A stretch of 64,000 bases of DNA from Bacteroides sp. (GTDB taxonomy: Bacteria; Bacteroidota; Bacteroidia; Bacteroidales; Bacteroidaceae), in NCBI GenBank assembly GCA_019416685.1, contig DXWV01000044.1:161106-225105 (forward strand), in the 5' to 3' direction. Made by a program: the position numbers and the translations under genes. The notes below the pieces were generated by a model that saw nothing but the letters and a program-made list of their open reading frames with translations, searched no databases and had not been told where the DNA came from. Shown one piece after another: positions 9,001-17,886 of the stretch (positions are counted from its first letter, which is position 1; each line of letters starts with the position of its first letter).

Positions 9001-10548
9001 GATGCCCGCGAACAGTTGGTGGTTGTGGAACGTAACACAAATCGCATGCTTCATCTGGTCAATCAGATTCTTGACTTTCGGAAGATTCAGAATAAGAAGA
9101 TGAAGATGCAGGTACAGCGTGTCAATATAGTAGCTTTCGTGCGTAAGGTGATGGATAATTTTGAATCACTGGCCGAAGAACACAATATTGATTTCTTGTT
9201 TGAAACCGAAAAAGATGAACTTTATCTCTGGATAGATGAGGATAAATTGGAGAAGATCGTCTTTAATCTACTTTCTAATGCTTTTAAATACACACCGAGT
9301 GGAAAGTTGATCCGTGTATTTATTCATGAAGATGAAGGAACGGTTTCTGTAGGCGTACAGGATCAGGGCATTGGTATTGCCGAGAGTAAGAAGAAGTCTC
9401 TTTTTGTTCGCTTTGAAAACCTGGTAGATAAAAATCTGTTCAATCAGGCAAGTACCGGTATCGGCCTTTCATTAGTGAAGGAGTTGGTAGAGATGCATAA
9501 AGCTGTTATTTCTGTTGATAGCAAACTGGGTGAAGGCAGCTGTTTCAAAGTCGATTTCCTCAAAGGAAAGGAACATTATGACGAAACGGTTGAGTTTATT
9601 TTGGAAGATGCAGTTACTTCTTCATCCATGGTTATTCCTGCTCCTGTAATGGATGCTACGGCTTCCGTTATTCCGATTGTTAATCCGGAAGAAGATATAC
9701 AGGATGAGGAGTCGGAGGCAAATTCCAATAAGGAGGTAATGTTGCTCGTGGAAGATAATCAGGAGCTGCGTACATTCCTGCGTACTATTTTCTCTTCAAC
9801 GTATCGGGTGGTAGAAGCTGCAGATGGGTTGGAAGGCTGGAATAAAGCACTCAAGTTTGTGCCGGATATTATTATCAGCGATGTCATGATGCCCGAGAAA
9901 GATGGTATCGAGATGACTAAAGAATTGCGTGCCGATATGACTACCAGCCATATCCCTATTGTTCTGTTGACGGCTAAGACTTCTATTGAAAGTAAGCTGG
10001 AAGGGTTGGAGTATGGTGCAGACGATTATATAACGAAGCCTTTCAGTGCTACTTATCTGAAGGCACGTGTTGAGAATCTGCTTTCCCAGCGCCGGAAACT
10101 GCAAAGTCTTTATAGAGACAATCTGATGAATAATACGCATGTTTCTTCTTTATCAACCTCAGAAGAAACTGCTACAGCAGAGGAAGAAAAGCTTCCGGAT
10201 ATGTCTCCCAACGACCGTAAGTTTATGGATAAACTGGTTGAACTGATGGAAGCAAATATGGATAACGGTGATCTGGTGGTAGACGATCTGGTGCGGGAAG
10301 TTGCAGTCAGCCGTTCTGTTTTCTTCAAAAAACTGAAGACACTGACGGGCTTGGCTCCGATTGAGTTCATAAAGGAGATGCGTATCAACCGTGCCGCACA
10401 ATTGATAGAGACGGGTGAGTTTAATATGACGCAGATTTCCTATATGGTAGGTATTAATGATCCCCGCTATTTCAGTAAATGCTTTAAGTCTAAACTTGGT
10501 ATGACACCGACTGAGTATAGAGATAATCTTGGAAAGAAGTATAATTAA
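6052..10548 (+). CDS. Hybrid two-component system regulator (HTCS) 1
   Basis: About 1498 residues from MMRRILFLIAF, chosen because it opens a signal peptide ending ATDAQR; earlier in-frame starts at 6022 and 6037 lie on or beside a weak promoter-like box (TATCTTTA, 6025-6032). Order: two periplasmic seven-bladed propeller regions (repeated GNLWF/GRIWV-type blades, ~20-770), a Y_Y_Y domain (~810-890, ending KVRSTNSDGVW), a membrane helix (~907-937), HisKA with ISHELRTPL near 956, HATPase with NLLSNAFKYTPSG near 1080, a receiver with DNQEL near 1231 and phospho-Asp in IIISDVMMP near 1277, and a C-terminal AraC helix-turn-helix (~1400-1498). Such proteins bind an oligosaccharide in the periplasm and activate the local utilisation genes. 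It lies directly upstream of susC 1. Confidence 0.95.
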   Translation: MMRRILFLIAFLSIALATDAQRSCFFTHYSSEEGLSQNTVMSILQDHKGNLWFSTWDGINRFNGYSFKTYKARQGSFISLTNNRVDRMYEDPGGFLWLLTYDNRAHRFDPRTETFEQVPAAGQPGSTSNVNTITVLPCGTVWLLTENDGAIRVTTPAGANHLSTDIYSAKSGLFPATKVFKVYQDANNNEWILTDNGLGLIRPGEKNPVSYFVETKERFSDPKQAFYAVQENDAEICFGSDRGRVWRYQKKNGQFELLELPTRSRIASISAVGGDKVVIATSTDGFFTYNLKTKEYIHYSHITCRNLPTAPIISAYVDKSSEVWFEQEEPGVVVHFNPATGILKREQIRVEPTAADRSRPSFHIHEDVNGYLWVHPYGGGFSFYDRKEQRLVPFYDELGSDDWRFSNKIHSTFSDKQGNLWICTHSKGLEKVTFRSVQFSMLTPEEHSYESLSNEVRALCEDKHKNIWVGLKDGRLRVYDANHKYLGFLTEAGTVSLSGVPMKGTVYDITQDSKGILWIATKGDGLVRAESVAPNGLSCKLSRYRYDEDDMYSLSNDNVYCVYEDHNGRIWVATFANGINYISKDKAGNTIFVNHRNNLKGYPIDLCYKTRFITSDNNGHLWVGTTAGAVAFDENFKTPEEIQFHHFSRNPNDAKSLSNNDVHWIIATKKKELYLATFGGGLNKLLSIDKDGNGVFKSYSVLDGLPSDVLLSIREDKKQNLWMSTENGISKFIPGEERFENYDDRSITFRVRFSEAASAVTSKGKMLFGASNGIFMFDPDSINKSRFVPPIVLSKLVIANQDIVPGEGSVLKVGLDDTKELVLSHKENIFAIQYAALDYTNPQNIQYAYILEGFEHQWTYADRLRNATYTNLPKGHYTFKVRSTNSDGVWVDNTRFLDIVVLPSFWETPLAYFLYVLFILLVIFVAVYILFTIYRLKHEVSVEQQVSDIKLRFFTNISHELRTPLTLIAGPVEYVLKNSKLPEDAREQLVVVERNTNRMLHLVNQILDFRKIQNKKMKMQVQRVNIVAFVRKVMDNFESLAEEHNIDFLFETEKDELYLWIDEDKLEKIVFNLLSNAFKYTPSGKLIRVFIHEDEGTVSVGVQDQGIGIAESKKKSLFVRFENLVDKNLFNQASTGIGLSLVKELVEMHKAVISVDSKLGEGSCFKVDFLKGKEHYDETVEFILEDAVTSSSMVIPAPVMDATASVIPIVNPEEDIQDEESEANSNKEVMLLVEDNQELRTFLRTIFSSTYRVVEAADGLEGWNKALKFVPDIIISDVMMPEKDGIEMTKELRADMTTSHIPIVLLTAKTSIESKLEGLEYGADDYITKPFSATYLKARVENLLSQRRKLQSLYRDNLMNNTHVSSLSTSEETATAEEEKLPDMSPNDRKFMDKLVELMEANMDNGDLVVDDLVREVAVSRSVFFKKLKTLTGLAPIEFIKEMRINRAAQLIETGEFNMTQISYMVGINDPRYFSKCFKSKLGMTPTEYRDNLGKKYN

Positions 10549-10629
10549 TTGTTAGGTGGGGTCTCGTGTAACTTCCTCTGAAACGAGGAGAGGTGGATAA
10601 ATTGTTTTTTTTATTGGTTTATCAATATG

Positions 10630-10664
10630 GAGGATGCAACATTATGTTGCATCCTCTTTTTTTC
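10630..10664 (+). terminator. Rho-independent terminator after HTCS 1
   Basis: A perfect 12-bp stem, GAGGATGCAACA against TGTTGCATCCTC with a 3-nt loop, is followed by a run of T. It separates HTCS 1 from the susC operon promoter. Confidence 0.9.
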
Positions 10665-10675
10665 TGCCGGGCGGT

Positions 10676-10738
10676 CAAAATTGTGCCCCTTTTCAACTAA
10701 ATATTACCCTATTAAGAGTCTCAAATTACAGAACTTTG
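10676..10738 (+). promoter_or_regulatory. Promoter and direct-repeat operator of the susC 1 operon
   Basis: Two half-sites, CAAAATTGTGCCCC (from 10676) and CTAAATATTACCCT (from 10697), are 21 bp apart. The AAATATTA core ends at 10706, exactly 24 nt before GAACTTTG (10731-10738). That box is a poor -7 match (GA in place of TA), as expected for an activator-dependent promoter. The same arrangement precedes six other pectin genes in the window. Confidence 0.65.
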
Positions 10739-10766
10739 CCCCATAATCAACTTTAGTATTGTTAAC

Positions 10767-13700
10767 ATGAAACAAAAGTCTTACAAAATGAAAAACAGAC
10801 GAATAGCGTGGCTGTTGGCTATGTTATTGATAATCCCTCTGGGAGTTTTTGCGCAGAGCATTCCTGTAAAAGGGATTGTGACCGATTTGGACGGAGAACC
10901 GATCATTGGCGCTTCAGTAGTTGAAAAGGGGAAAACGAGTAATGGTACCATTACTGATTTGGACGGTAATTTCTCCTTGAAGGTTTCCGGGAAAGGTAAA
11001 AAATTGGTTGTATCTTATATTGGCATGACTACCAATGAAGTAGATGCAGTAGCCGGAAAGGTATTGAAGATTGTACTTCGTGATGATGCCCAAGCATTGG
11101 ATGAAGTGGTTGTTATCGGTTACGGCACAAGTAAACGGGGGGATTTGACAGGTTCAATCGCTTCGGTAGGTGAAAAAACACTGAAAGATATTCCTGTAAC
11201 TTCTGCTGCATCAGCTATCACCGGACGTCTTGCCGGTGTAAATGTAACCACTACCGAAGGATCTCCGGATGCCGAAATCAAAATACTTGTGCGTGGTGGC
11301 GGTTCTGTTACGCAGGATAACTCTCCTCTTTTTATAGTCGATGGATTCCAGGTAGAGAATATCAATGATATTTCTCCTACCGATATTGAAACAATTGATG
11401 TTTTAAAGGATGCTTCTTCAACGGCCATCTATGGTGCTAAAGGAGCGAATGGTGTTGTACTGGTGACAACCAAAAGCGGTAAAGCCGGTAAAACAGAAAT
11501 CCAGTTTGGCGCTTCGGTCGGATTCAGTAACGTGTACAATATGAACGATATGCTTTCACCTTATGAGTATGTATTCTATCAACGCGAATTGGATCCGAGT
11601 GCAAGTGCCGGATGGTTCGGTCGTTTCGGGAGATGGGAGGATATTGATATCTATCTCTCTAAAGCAGGTACCGACTGGCAGGATGTGATGTTTGGTAACA
11701 CGGGTGTCAAACAGAATTATAATGTAAGTATCAAAGGTGGTACGGAAGATTTAAAATATAGTGTAAGTTATGTTCACGACGATGAATCGTATATCATGAA
11801 GACCTCCAACTTTTCTCGTGACAATGTGAATGCAAAAATCAATAAGAATATAGGTAAGAAACTATCTGTAGAGTTGGGTATGCGTTTGTCAAAGACTACT
11901 ATTGACGGTCCGAAAGTATCTACCGGAAACCGCTTGCGTAACATTGTGAAATATGCACCGATCGGTACTTTGAGTGCACTTTCCGAAGATGATATGGGAG
12001 GAGATATTTATAATTCGGAGGACCTGACTGACTTGAATGACCCCTATTATAATATTGTGAATAATTACAAAAAACAGAACCGCTTCTCCAATGTGTATAA
12101 TGCTGCTTTCAACTGGGATATCATAAAAGGATTGAGATTCCGTGCACAAGGTTCCTATACCTATATGTACGATGATACCGATGATATTTACACCAACAAC
12201 ACCGGAGAAGCTAAGAATAACGGTGGTATGCCGGTAGCCAATCGTTCTACGATGAAAGGAAACAGCTACGGAGGAGCTGCAACACTGGAATATAAACTAA
12301 AGAAAAAGAAACATCGTTTTGATGCATTGCTCGGTACTGAGCTTAATCATAGCCAGAAGATAGATATGAGCATAAAGTCAATGTTCTATCCGAATGATTT
12401 TACGGCACAAGACATTCTGGCTATGTGGAATATGGGTAAGGAACAACCTACTTATACTACAATCAATGAGCCGGCGCGCACCAGTTCTTTCTTTGGTCGT
12501 GCCAACTATTCTTACAACGATCGTTATTATATTACGGTCACTGCCCGTGAAGATGGTACCAATGTATTTGCTCCCGGCAAAAAGTGGGGCTTTTTTCCCG
12601 GAGCTGCTTTGGCGTGGAGAATCTCTGAAGAGAACTTTATGGAGCCTACTCAAGACTGGTTGAGCAACTTGAAACTTCGTTTGAGTTATGGTCTTGCCGG
12701 TAATGCCCGTGTAGGTTCTTACTGGCGTCAGAATTATGCTTTTGAAACATCTGCCAATAAGATTTATTATCCGGGAGAAGAATCAACCGGTTCATTAAAG
12801 ACTTCAACGGTACTTCGTAATGAGAACCTGACCTGGGAAACCAAGTATTCTTCTAATTTAGGCTTCGATCTGGGATTTTTCAATAATCGGCTGAATGTGA
12901 CTTTGGATTTCTATAAAGACATTACTAAAGATTTGATCCTGAAAGTACCGTTGCCCTCACATTCTGGTTATGAAAGCCAGTACCAGAATCTTGGTCAGAC
13001 TACTAATAAAGGTTTGGAATTGACTTTGAATGGAACAATTATCGAGACAAGGAGTTTCAGCCTGAGTGCCAACTTCAATATCTCGTTCAATAAAAACCGT
13101 GTAGATGCACTGGACGGAAATAACGAAATGATCGTTTCATCCAATACGGCTGATATAGGTAAAGACGACTACCGCGTTATTGTGGGCAGACAACTCGGAC
13201 TGATCTATGGATATGTGGCAGAGGGTATGTATGGATTTGATGATTTTACGTTCAATGAGGTTACTAAGTCATGGGAGATTAATCCGGGAGTGGTAGATTG
13301 CTACGATCTGATGTCGAGAAGTGAAAAGTATTATGGTCCCGGTCATATCAAATTGAAAGACCTTGATGGTGATAAAAAGATTACTGCCGAAAACGACCGT
13401 CAGGTGATTGGTAATGCATTACCAAAACACACCGGTGGGTTCAGCCTGAATGCAACCTGGAAAGGATTCGACCTTTCTACCATGTTCAACTGGGTATATG
13501 GTAATGACATTCTTAATGCCGGTAAGATTGATTATACAACCTATGCCGGAAGTAAAAAATATCAGAATCTAAGTTCAATCATGTCTATGGAGAACCGATT
13601 CCTTACAGTTGATCCTGAAACTGGAAAGAATATTTATTATGGAAATGATGCCAATCCGCAACGTCTGATGGAGTTGAATCAGAATGCACGCATTTGGCAT

Positions 13701-13988
13701 CCGCTTACTAACTCTACTATCATTACGGACTGGGCGATAGAAGACGGCTCTTTCCTTCGTTTCAGTAACCTGACAATCGGTTATACGTTGCCTAAATTGT
13801 TTACTCAAAAATTCGCCGTACAGAATCTTCGTGTTTATTTTACGGCCAACAACCTGAAAACATGGACCGCTTACAGCGGGCAAGATCCTGAGGTTAGTAC
13901 TTCCGGTAACAATCTGACCCCCGGTAAGGATATCTCGGCTTATCCGAAATGCCATAGTTATATTTTTGGTCTTAATGTTACATTTTAA
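10767..13988 (+). CDS. SusC-like TonB-dependent outer-membrane transporter 1
   Basis: 1073 residues. The signal peptide ends VFAQS; an alternative ATG at 10788 (MKNRRIAW) would give a more compact one. Residues ~32-112 form a carboxypeptidase-regulatory-like domain (KGIVTDLDGEPIIGASVVEK), then the ALDEVVVIGYGT segment (~117-128) leads into the plug (~130-250, with DVLKDASSTAIYGAKGANGV) and a beta-barrel to the terminal Phe. It imports pectic oligosaccharides across the outer membrane using TonB energy. It is followed after 12 bp by susD 1 and then a glycan-binding protein. It is a diverged paralogue of the transporter at 38835-42083. Confidence 0.95.
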   Translation: MKQKSYKMKNRRIAWLLAMLLIIPLGVFAQSIPVKGIVTDLDGEPIIGASVVEKGKTSNGTITDLDGNFSLKVSGKGKKLVVSYIGMTTNEVDAVAGKVLKIVLRDDAQALDEVVVIGYGTSKRGDLTGSIASVGEKTLKDIPVTSAASAITGRLAGVNVTTTEGSPDAEIKILVRGGGSVTQDNSPLFIVDGFQVENINDISPTDIETIDVLKDASSTAIYGAKGANGVVLVTTKSGKAGKTEIQFGASVGFSNVYNMNDMLSPYEYVFYQRELDPSASAGWFGRFGRWEDIDIYLSKAGTDWQDVMFGNTGVKQNYNVSIKGGTEDLKYSVSYVHDDESYIMKTSNFSRDNVNAKINKNIGKKLSVELGMRLSKTTIDGPKVSTGNRLRNIVKYAPIGTLSALSEDDMGGDIYNSEDLTDLNDPYYNIVNNYKKQNRFSNVYNAAFNWDIIKGLRFRAQGSYTYMYDDTDDIYTNNTGEAKNNGGMPVANRSTMKGNSYGGAATLEYKLKKKKHRFDALLGTELNHSQKIDMSIKSMFYPNDFTAQDILAMWNMGKEQPTYTTINEPARTSSFFGRANYSYNDRYYITVTAREDGTNVFAPGKKWGFFPGAALAWRISEENFMEPTQDWLSNLKLRLSYGLAGNARVGSYWRQNYAFETSANKIYYPGEESTGSLKTSTVLRNENLTWETKYSSNLGFDLGFFNNRLNVTLDFYKDITKDLILKVPLPSHSGYESQYQNLGQTTNKGLELTLNGTIIETRSFSLSANFNISFNKNRVDALDGNNEMIVSSNTADIGKDDYRVIVGRQLGLIYGYVAEGMYGFDDFTFNEVTKSWEINPGVVDCYDLMSRSEKYYGPGHIKLKDLDGDKKITAENDRQVIGNALPKHTGGFSLNATWKGFDLSTMFNWVYGNDILNAGKIDYTTYAGSKKYQNLSSIMSMENRFLTVDPETGKNIYYGNDANPQRLMELNQNARIWHPLTNSTIITDWAIEDGSFLRFSNLTIGYTLPKLFTQKFAVQNLRVYFTANNLKTWTAYSGQDPEVSTSGNNLTPGKDISAYPKCHSYIFGLNVTF

Positions 13989-14000
13989 TTTAAACAAGCC

Positions 14001-16025
14001 ATGAAAAGAAAAAATATATATACTTTATTCCTGTGTGTGACACTGTTATTCAGCTCATGCGAGGATTATCTGAATACAGAATCTCCTTCTGTACTGAGTC
14101 CCGAAACCGTATATACCACAAAGTCTATGGCGGAAGCCGCATTGATGGGGGTATATGCTACGCTTGCCAGCGACAATTTATATAAAGGACGTATGTCTAT
14201 CAATTGGCAGGGATATTCGGATATCGAAGGATATAGAGGGTTTGCCGAAACAGGTTACAACTCCGGAGAAACCGGATTCCAGCACTTCTGGTGTGATATC
14301 TATGAGTATCGTTGCCGCTGGACGGATGGTTTTCGTATGGCAGAGTTGGCTGCTACAGCTGTTGAAGGCATTCGCAATTCGCCCTTGATGGAGACTGAAA
14401 AAAAGGCAATGCAGGTTTATCTGGGAGAGGCGTTGACATTACGTGCATTAGCCTATTTTGAGTTGGTTCGTTATTGGGGAGATGTTCCTTATAAGGAACA
14501 AACGGCGAATTCCGACTTGTCTAATGTGTACATTGGGAAAACAGACCGCGACGTTATCTATGATGGTATTATAAAAGATCTGAAGGAAGCAGCCGAATAT
14601 TTGCCGTGGATGGGACAGGATGGTTATACCAGTGAACGCATTACGAAAGGTTTTACTCAGGGTCTACTGGCACGTGTTGCTTTGTTTGCCGGTGGGTGGT
14701 CTGTGCGTGATGCCAATCAGTTCTCAGATGCAAATGTGGAGCATCATCCGAGAATTGACGATCTGAACGGTTATTATACAGGACGTCGCAAAGACTGGAA
14801 AAAATATTATGAGATAGCCGAGCAGGCATGTGCAAGCGTTATAGGCAGTGCGGATAATCCTCACAAACTCGATCCCGATTATGGAGACATCTGGAAAACA
14901 GTATGCCGCCTGGACTTGAATAGTTATAATGAAAACTTGTTTGAAGTAGCCATGGGGATGGGACAGGTTGGTGACATCGGTAACCTGATGGGTTATGGCA
15001 TGGGTACTAATACCAAATATACAAATGGCCGTAGCATGGGTGGAAATTATGTATCTTCACATGCCTATTACTTCTATTCATTCGATCGGGATGATTTACG
15101 CAGAGACTATGCGGTGACTTGGGCTTCTTATCCCAACAATGATACGAAAGAAACCATCAAAGGCGATATGCTCAATATGTCATTGAATAAATGGAACTTC
15201 TTCTGGACGTCAGACGGATGGAAATCGCTTCTCAGTACGGCAACCAACCGTCTGGGTAACGGTATCAACTGGATTATCATGCGTTATCCGGACATATTGC
15301 TGATGTATGCCGAAGCGCGGAATGAACTCTATGGTCCCGATTCTAAAAGTGAAGTGGCACATATCAGTGCCCGTGAAGCGCTGGAGCAGGTACGCGAACG
15401 TGCTTTCGGCGCGGGTTCTCTTAAAATAAAGCAATATGATTCTGATTTCTTTAAAGCCGTAATGAATGAACGTGCTTGGGAATTTGGAGGAGAGGCGATA
15501 CGTAAGATGGACCTGATTCGTTGGGGAATGCTGGATGAAAAGATTGAAGAGATGAAGCAAACACTTTGTCTGATGATGGATGGCACACAGCCATTTACTA
15601 TCTTCGACAAGAGTTTCAACCCGGGTGATATTCCCACAAGCGTTTACTATAAATATGAAGATCCTGCACTGCCCGAATTTATTGATTATAAATCAATTGA
15701 GTTCTATAAGGAATTGCCTGGAAATCCTGACGAGAGCATTTATACAGAGGTTCAATGGGGATCGGGACGCCATCAATACAGTGAGAAGAAGCCAACAGCC
15801 CATCTGGGTGCATATGTCAGTGTACTGTGTGCTGCGTCCGGTTTGATGGCAGAATATGATTACTCTTCTTTCTACAGCCGGCTTCAATACGGTACGGATA
15901 TCCGCGATATCATGGTGACCAAGACGATGGGAAACGGTAAATGTAATAACAGGCACTTGTTTGCTATTTATAATCAGGATGTTTATGAAAGTAAGGGGCA
16001 TGTGAGCAATTCTTACGGTTATTAA
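14001..16025 (+). CDS. SusD-like glycan-binding lipoprotein 1
   Basis: 674 residues with a lipoprotein signal (FSSCEDYL, Cys near residue 20). The RagB/SusD helical N-terminal region follows: ESPSVLSPETVY, then TPR-like segments with YLGEALTLRALAYFELVRYWGDVPY near 130-160. The C-terminal half carries INWIIMRYPDILLMYAEARNEL and NERAWEFGGEAIRKMDLIRWG, family signatures. It caps the SusC 1 barrel on the cell surface and recruits oligosaccharides. It lies 12 bp downstream of susC 1 and 14 bp upstream of the third gene of the operon. The paralogue is at 36852-38819. Confidence 0.95.
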   Translation: MKRKNIYTLFLCVTLLFSSCEDYLNTESPSVLSPETVYTTKSMAEAALMGVYATLASDNLYKGRMSINWQGYSDIEGYRGFAETGYNSGETGFQHFWCDIYEYRCRWTDGFRMAELAATAVEGIRNSPLMETEKKAMQVYLGEALTLRALAYFELVRYWGDVPYKEQTANSDLSNVYIGKTDRDVIYDGIIKDLKEAAEYLPWMGQDGYTSERITKGFTQGLLARVALFAGGWSVRDANQFSDANVEHHPRIDDLNGYYTGRRKDWKKYYEIAEQACASVIGSADNPHKLDPDYGDIWKTVCRLDLNSYNENLFEVAMGMGQVGDIGNLMGYGMGTNTKYTNGRSMGGNYVSSHAYYFYSFDRDDLRRDYAVTWASYPNNDTKETIKGDMLNMSLNKWNFFWTSDGWKSLLSTATNRLGNGINWIIMRYPDILLMYAEARNELYGPDSKSEVAHISAREALEQVRERAFGAGSLKIKQYDSDFFKAVMNERAWEFGGEAIRKMDLIRWGMLDEKIEEMKQTLCLMMDGTQPFTIFDKSFNPGDIPTSVYYKYEDPALPEFIDYKSIEFYKELPGNPDESIYTEVQWGSGRHQYSEKKPTAHLGAYVSVLCAASGLMAEYDYSSFYSRLQYGTDIRDIMVTKTMGNGKCNNRHLFAIYNQDVYESKGHVSNSYGY

Positions 16026-16039
16026 TTATTTTAAGAAGA

Positions 16040-17692
16040 ATGAATATGAAAAATATAATAAGTCTGCTATTCGCCCTTTTGTCATGCACTCTTATGGTGA
16101 GCTGTGATGACGAAATTAATGATTGGGGCGTAGATTCGAGCCACGATAGACTGTTTCGTCCGCTGTCATTTGAAAGTAAATCCGTAAGGGCTACTGCTGT
16201 CGAGATCAGTTATAACAAAGTAGTAAATGCTTCTGTATATATATTCGAGTTTAGCGAAGATAGTTTGCAGTTTAATAATATTGTGCGTACTGATACGATT
16301 TTTGCTGATACGCTGACTGTTTATTCGGATGATTCTAACCAGACAAAAGTAGAATATCGCACCTGGTTTAACAATCTGAAAGGAGTAACCAAGTATTCCG
16401 TTCGTATGAAAGCAATCAGTAGAGCCTTGGTTGAATCGGGTTATGTAAGTTTCTTTTTTGAAACTCCCAAAGAACAGATATTCACAAGTAATGTTCCGGA
16501 GATAGACAAAGTAACTCTGTATTGGACACCGGTCAATGAATTGACGGAATTTGTAGTTTGGGAAAGGAATAGCAGTACGGGCGAACTGATAACGGAGACT
16601 GAACGGCGTATCAATTTGCAGGAAGAAGGAGTTGACTTGAGTGCAGGTGTGTATGTTTTGAAAGGTTTGAAGAGTGGTACTCCCTATACCGTTCATGCAT
16701 TCAACGGAGAAAATAAGCGCGGAGAAGTCTCTTTCCGTACTTCCGGTATTCCTAATTCTGTGACTCTTGCTGTCACGCCCGATACTCCGATTAATGCCGA
16801 ACTGAGAAGATGTGCAGAGGAAGGGGTAACCAGCCTGACCTTAATATTTGAAGGCGGACAAACGTACAATTATATTGGCATAAAAGAAAGCGAGAACGAC
16901 CCTGACGGTATTGTTATCCCGGGTGGTATTGAGAATCTGGCATTTGCCGGTACGCTTTCGGCAACAGGCGAGTTACCTTTATTGAAACTGGGGGCCGTCT
17001 CTTTGAATGAGATCGTACAATCCGTCTCGTTTGATAAGCTTGCCTTAGATGGTGAGTTGAGTAACTATCTCTTCAGCTTTGGTGATAAGCAGTTTAAGAC
17101 GATCAGTTTCACCGGATGTAATATATCCAATTATAACCGCTCTGTGGTACGTTGCACGGCATCGGGTGTAAAATTGGACGCTGTAATATTCAATAATTGT
17201 ATTATCGACCATGTATCCAACAACGGTTATGCAATGATTGTTACCAATCCCGCAGATCTCGGAATCGTAAATGTCTCAAACTGTACATTCATCGAAATGG
17301 GTTCATTGATCGATGCACGAGGTGGAATGGACGATATAACATTTGATAAATGTACCATTTACAATAATGAGTTCGGAGCCAGCAATTTCTTCCGTTTCCA
17401 GGTACAACCTACGGAGATAGCTGTAACCAACCTGATCATTGCCGGGCCTAATAAGAGTACGGAACTTGGTTGTGGATATGGTAATTACAAATACCTGGAT
17501 TTTGCAACCTGTTATCTCACTTCTGAAGTGAAGTTGAATACAAGTCGTCCGTTTGCTAATATCAATACTTTCTCCGGTACGGCAGATGATTTGTTTGCTA
17601 ATCCTGTCAATGGTGATTTCCACTTTAAAGCGGGTGTTAAATTCCCGGGTGAAGGTGTAGCCGGAGACCCTCGATGGAATAAGTCTAATTAA
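16040..17692 (+). CDS. Surface glycan-binding lipoprotein with fibronectin-like and beta-helix regions (DUF4957/DUF5123 type) 1
   Basis: 550 residues, lipoprotein signal with Cys in MVSCDDE, then two fibronectin type III-like modules (~45-240). The C-terminal half is a predicted right-handed beta-helix with repeated strands (KLDAVIFNNCIIDHVS, GIVNVSNCTFIEMG, ITFDKCTIYNNEF), ending with a NGDFHFK tail typical of DUF5123. It occupies the third place after SusC and SusD, where surface glycan-binding proteins sit. It shares the lipobox-proximal DVNDWDVDSS/EINDWGVDSS block with the protein at 35154-36830. No catalytic residues of a lyase are recognisable, so binding is inferred. DUF assignments are from memory of the architecture. 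Confidence 0.8.
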   Translation: MNMKNIISLLFALLSCTLMVSCDDEINDWGVDSSHDRLFRPLSFESKSVRATAVEISYNKVVNASVYIFEFSEDSLQFNNIVRTDTIFADTLTVYSDDSNQTKVEYRTWFNNLKGVTKYSVRMKAISRALVESGYVSFFFETPKEQIFTSNVPEIDKVTLYWTPVNELTEFVVWERNSSTGELITETERRINLQEEGVDLSAGVYVLKGLKSGTPYTVHAFNGENKRGEVSFRTSGIPNSVTLAVTPDTPINAELRRCAEEGVTSLTLIFEGGQTYNYIGIKESENDPDGIVIPGGIENLAFAGTLSATGELPLLKLGAVSLNEIVQSVSFDKLALDGELSNYLFSFGDKQFKTISFTGCNISNYNRSVVRCTASGVKLDAVIFNNCIIDHVSNNGYAMIVTNPADLGIVNVSNCTFIEMGSLIDARGGMDDITFDKCTIYNNEFGASNFFRFQVQPTEIAVTNLIIAGPNKSTELGCGYGNYKYLDFATCYLTSEVKLNTSRPFANINTFSGTADDLFANPVNGDFHFKAGVKFPGEGVAGDPRWNKSN

Positions 17693-17740
17693 ATCTGAAA
17701 TAAGTAGCATTTCAAATTTAGTTCATACTATGACAGCGTT

Positions 17741-17845
17741 TTATTGAAACGCAAATGATCGCAGATTTTCGCAGATTAAATGGCTGCGCTATACTTGAGC
17801 GATGATATTTTTTGCGTGAATCTGCGAGTTTCTGCGTTTCAATAA
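17741..17845. repeat. REP-like foldback sequence
   Basis: Terminal inverted repeats TTATTGAAACGCA and TGCGTTTCAATAA enclose GCAGATTTTCGCAGATT and AATCTGCGAGTTTCTGCG, forming a long imperfect hairpin. It lies between the operon of susC 1 and the PL1 gene. The 33466-33535 repeat uses related GCAGATT/AATCTGC blocks. Non-coding; it may attenuate read-through into the lyase gene. Confidence 0.65.
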
Positions 17846-17886
17846 TAATATCATATAATTTAGAACGATTACTTAATAGATGCGTT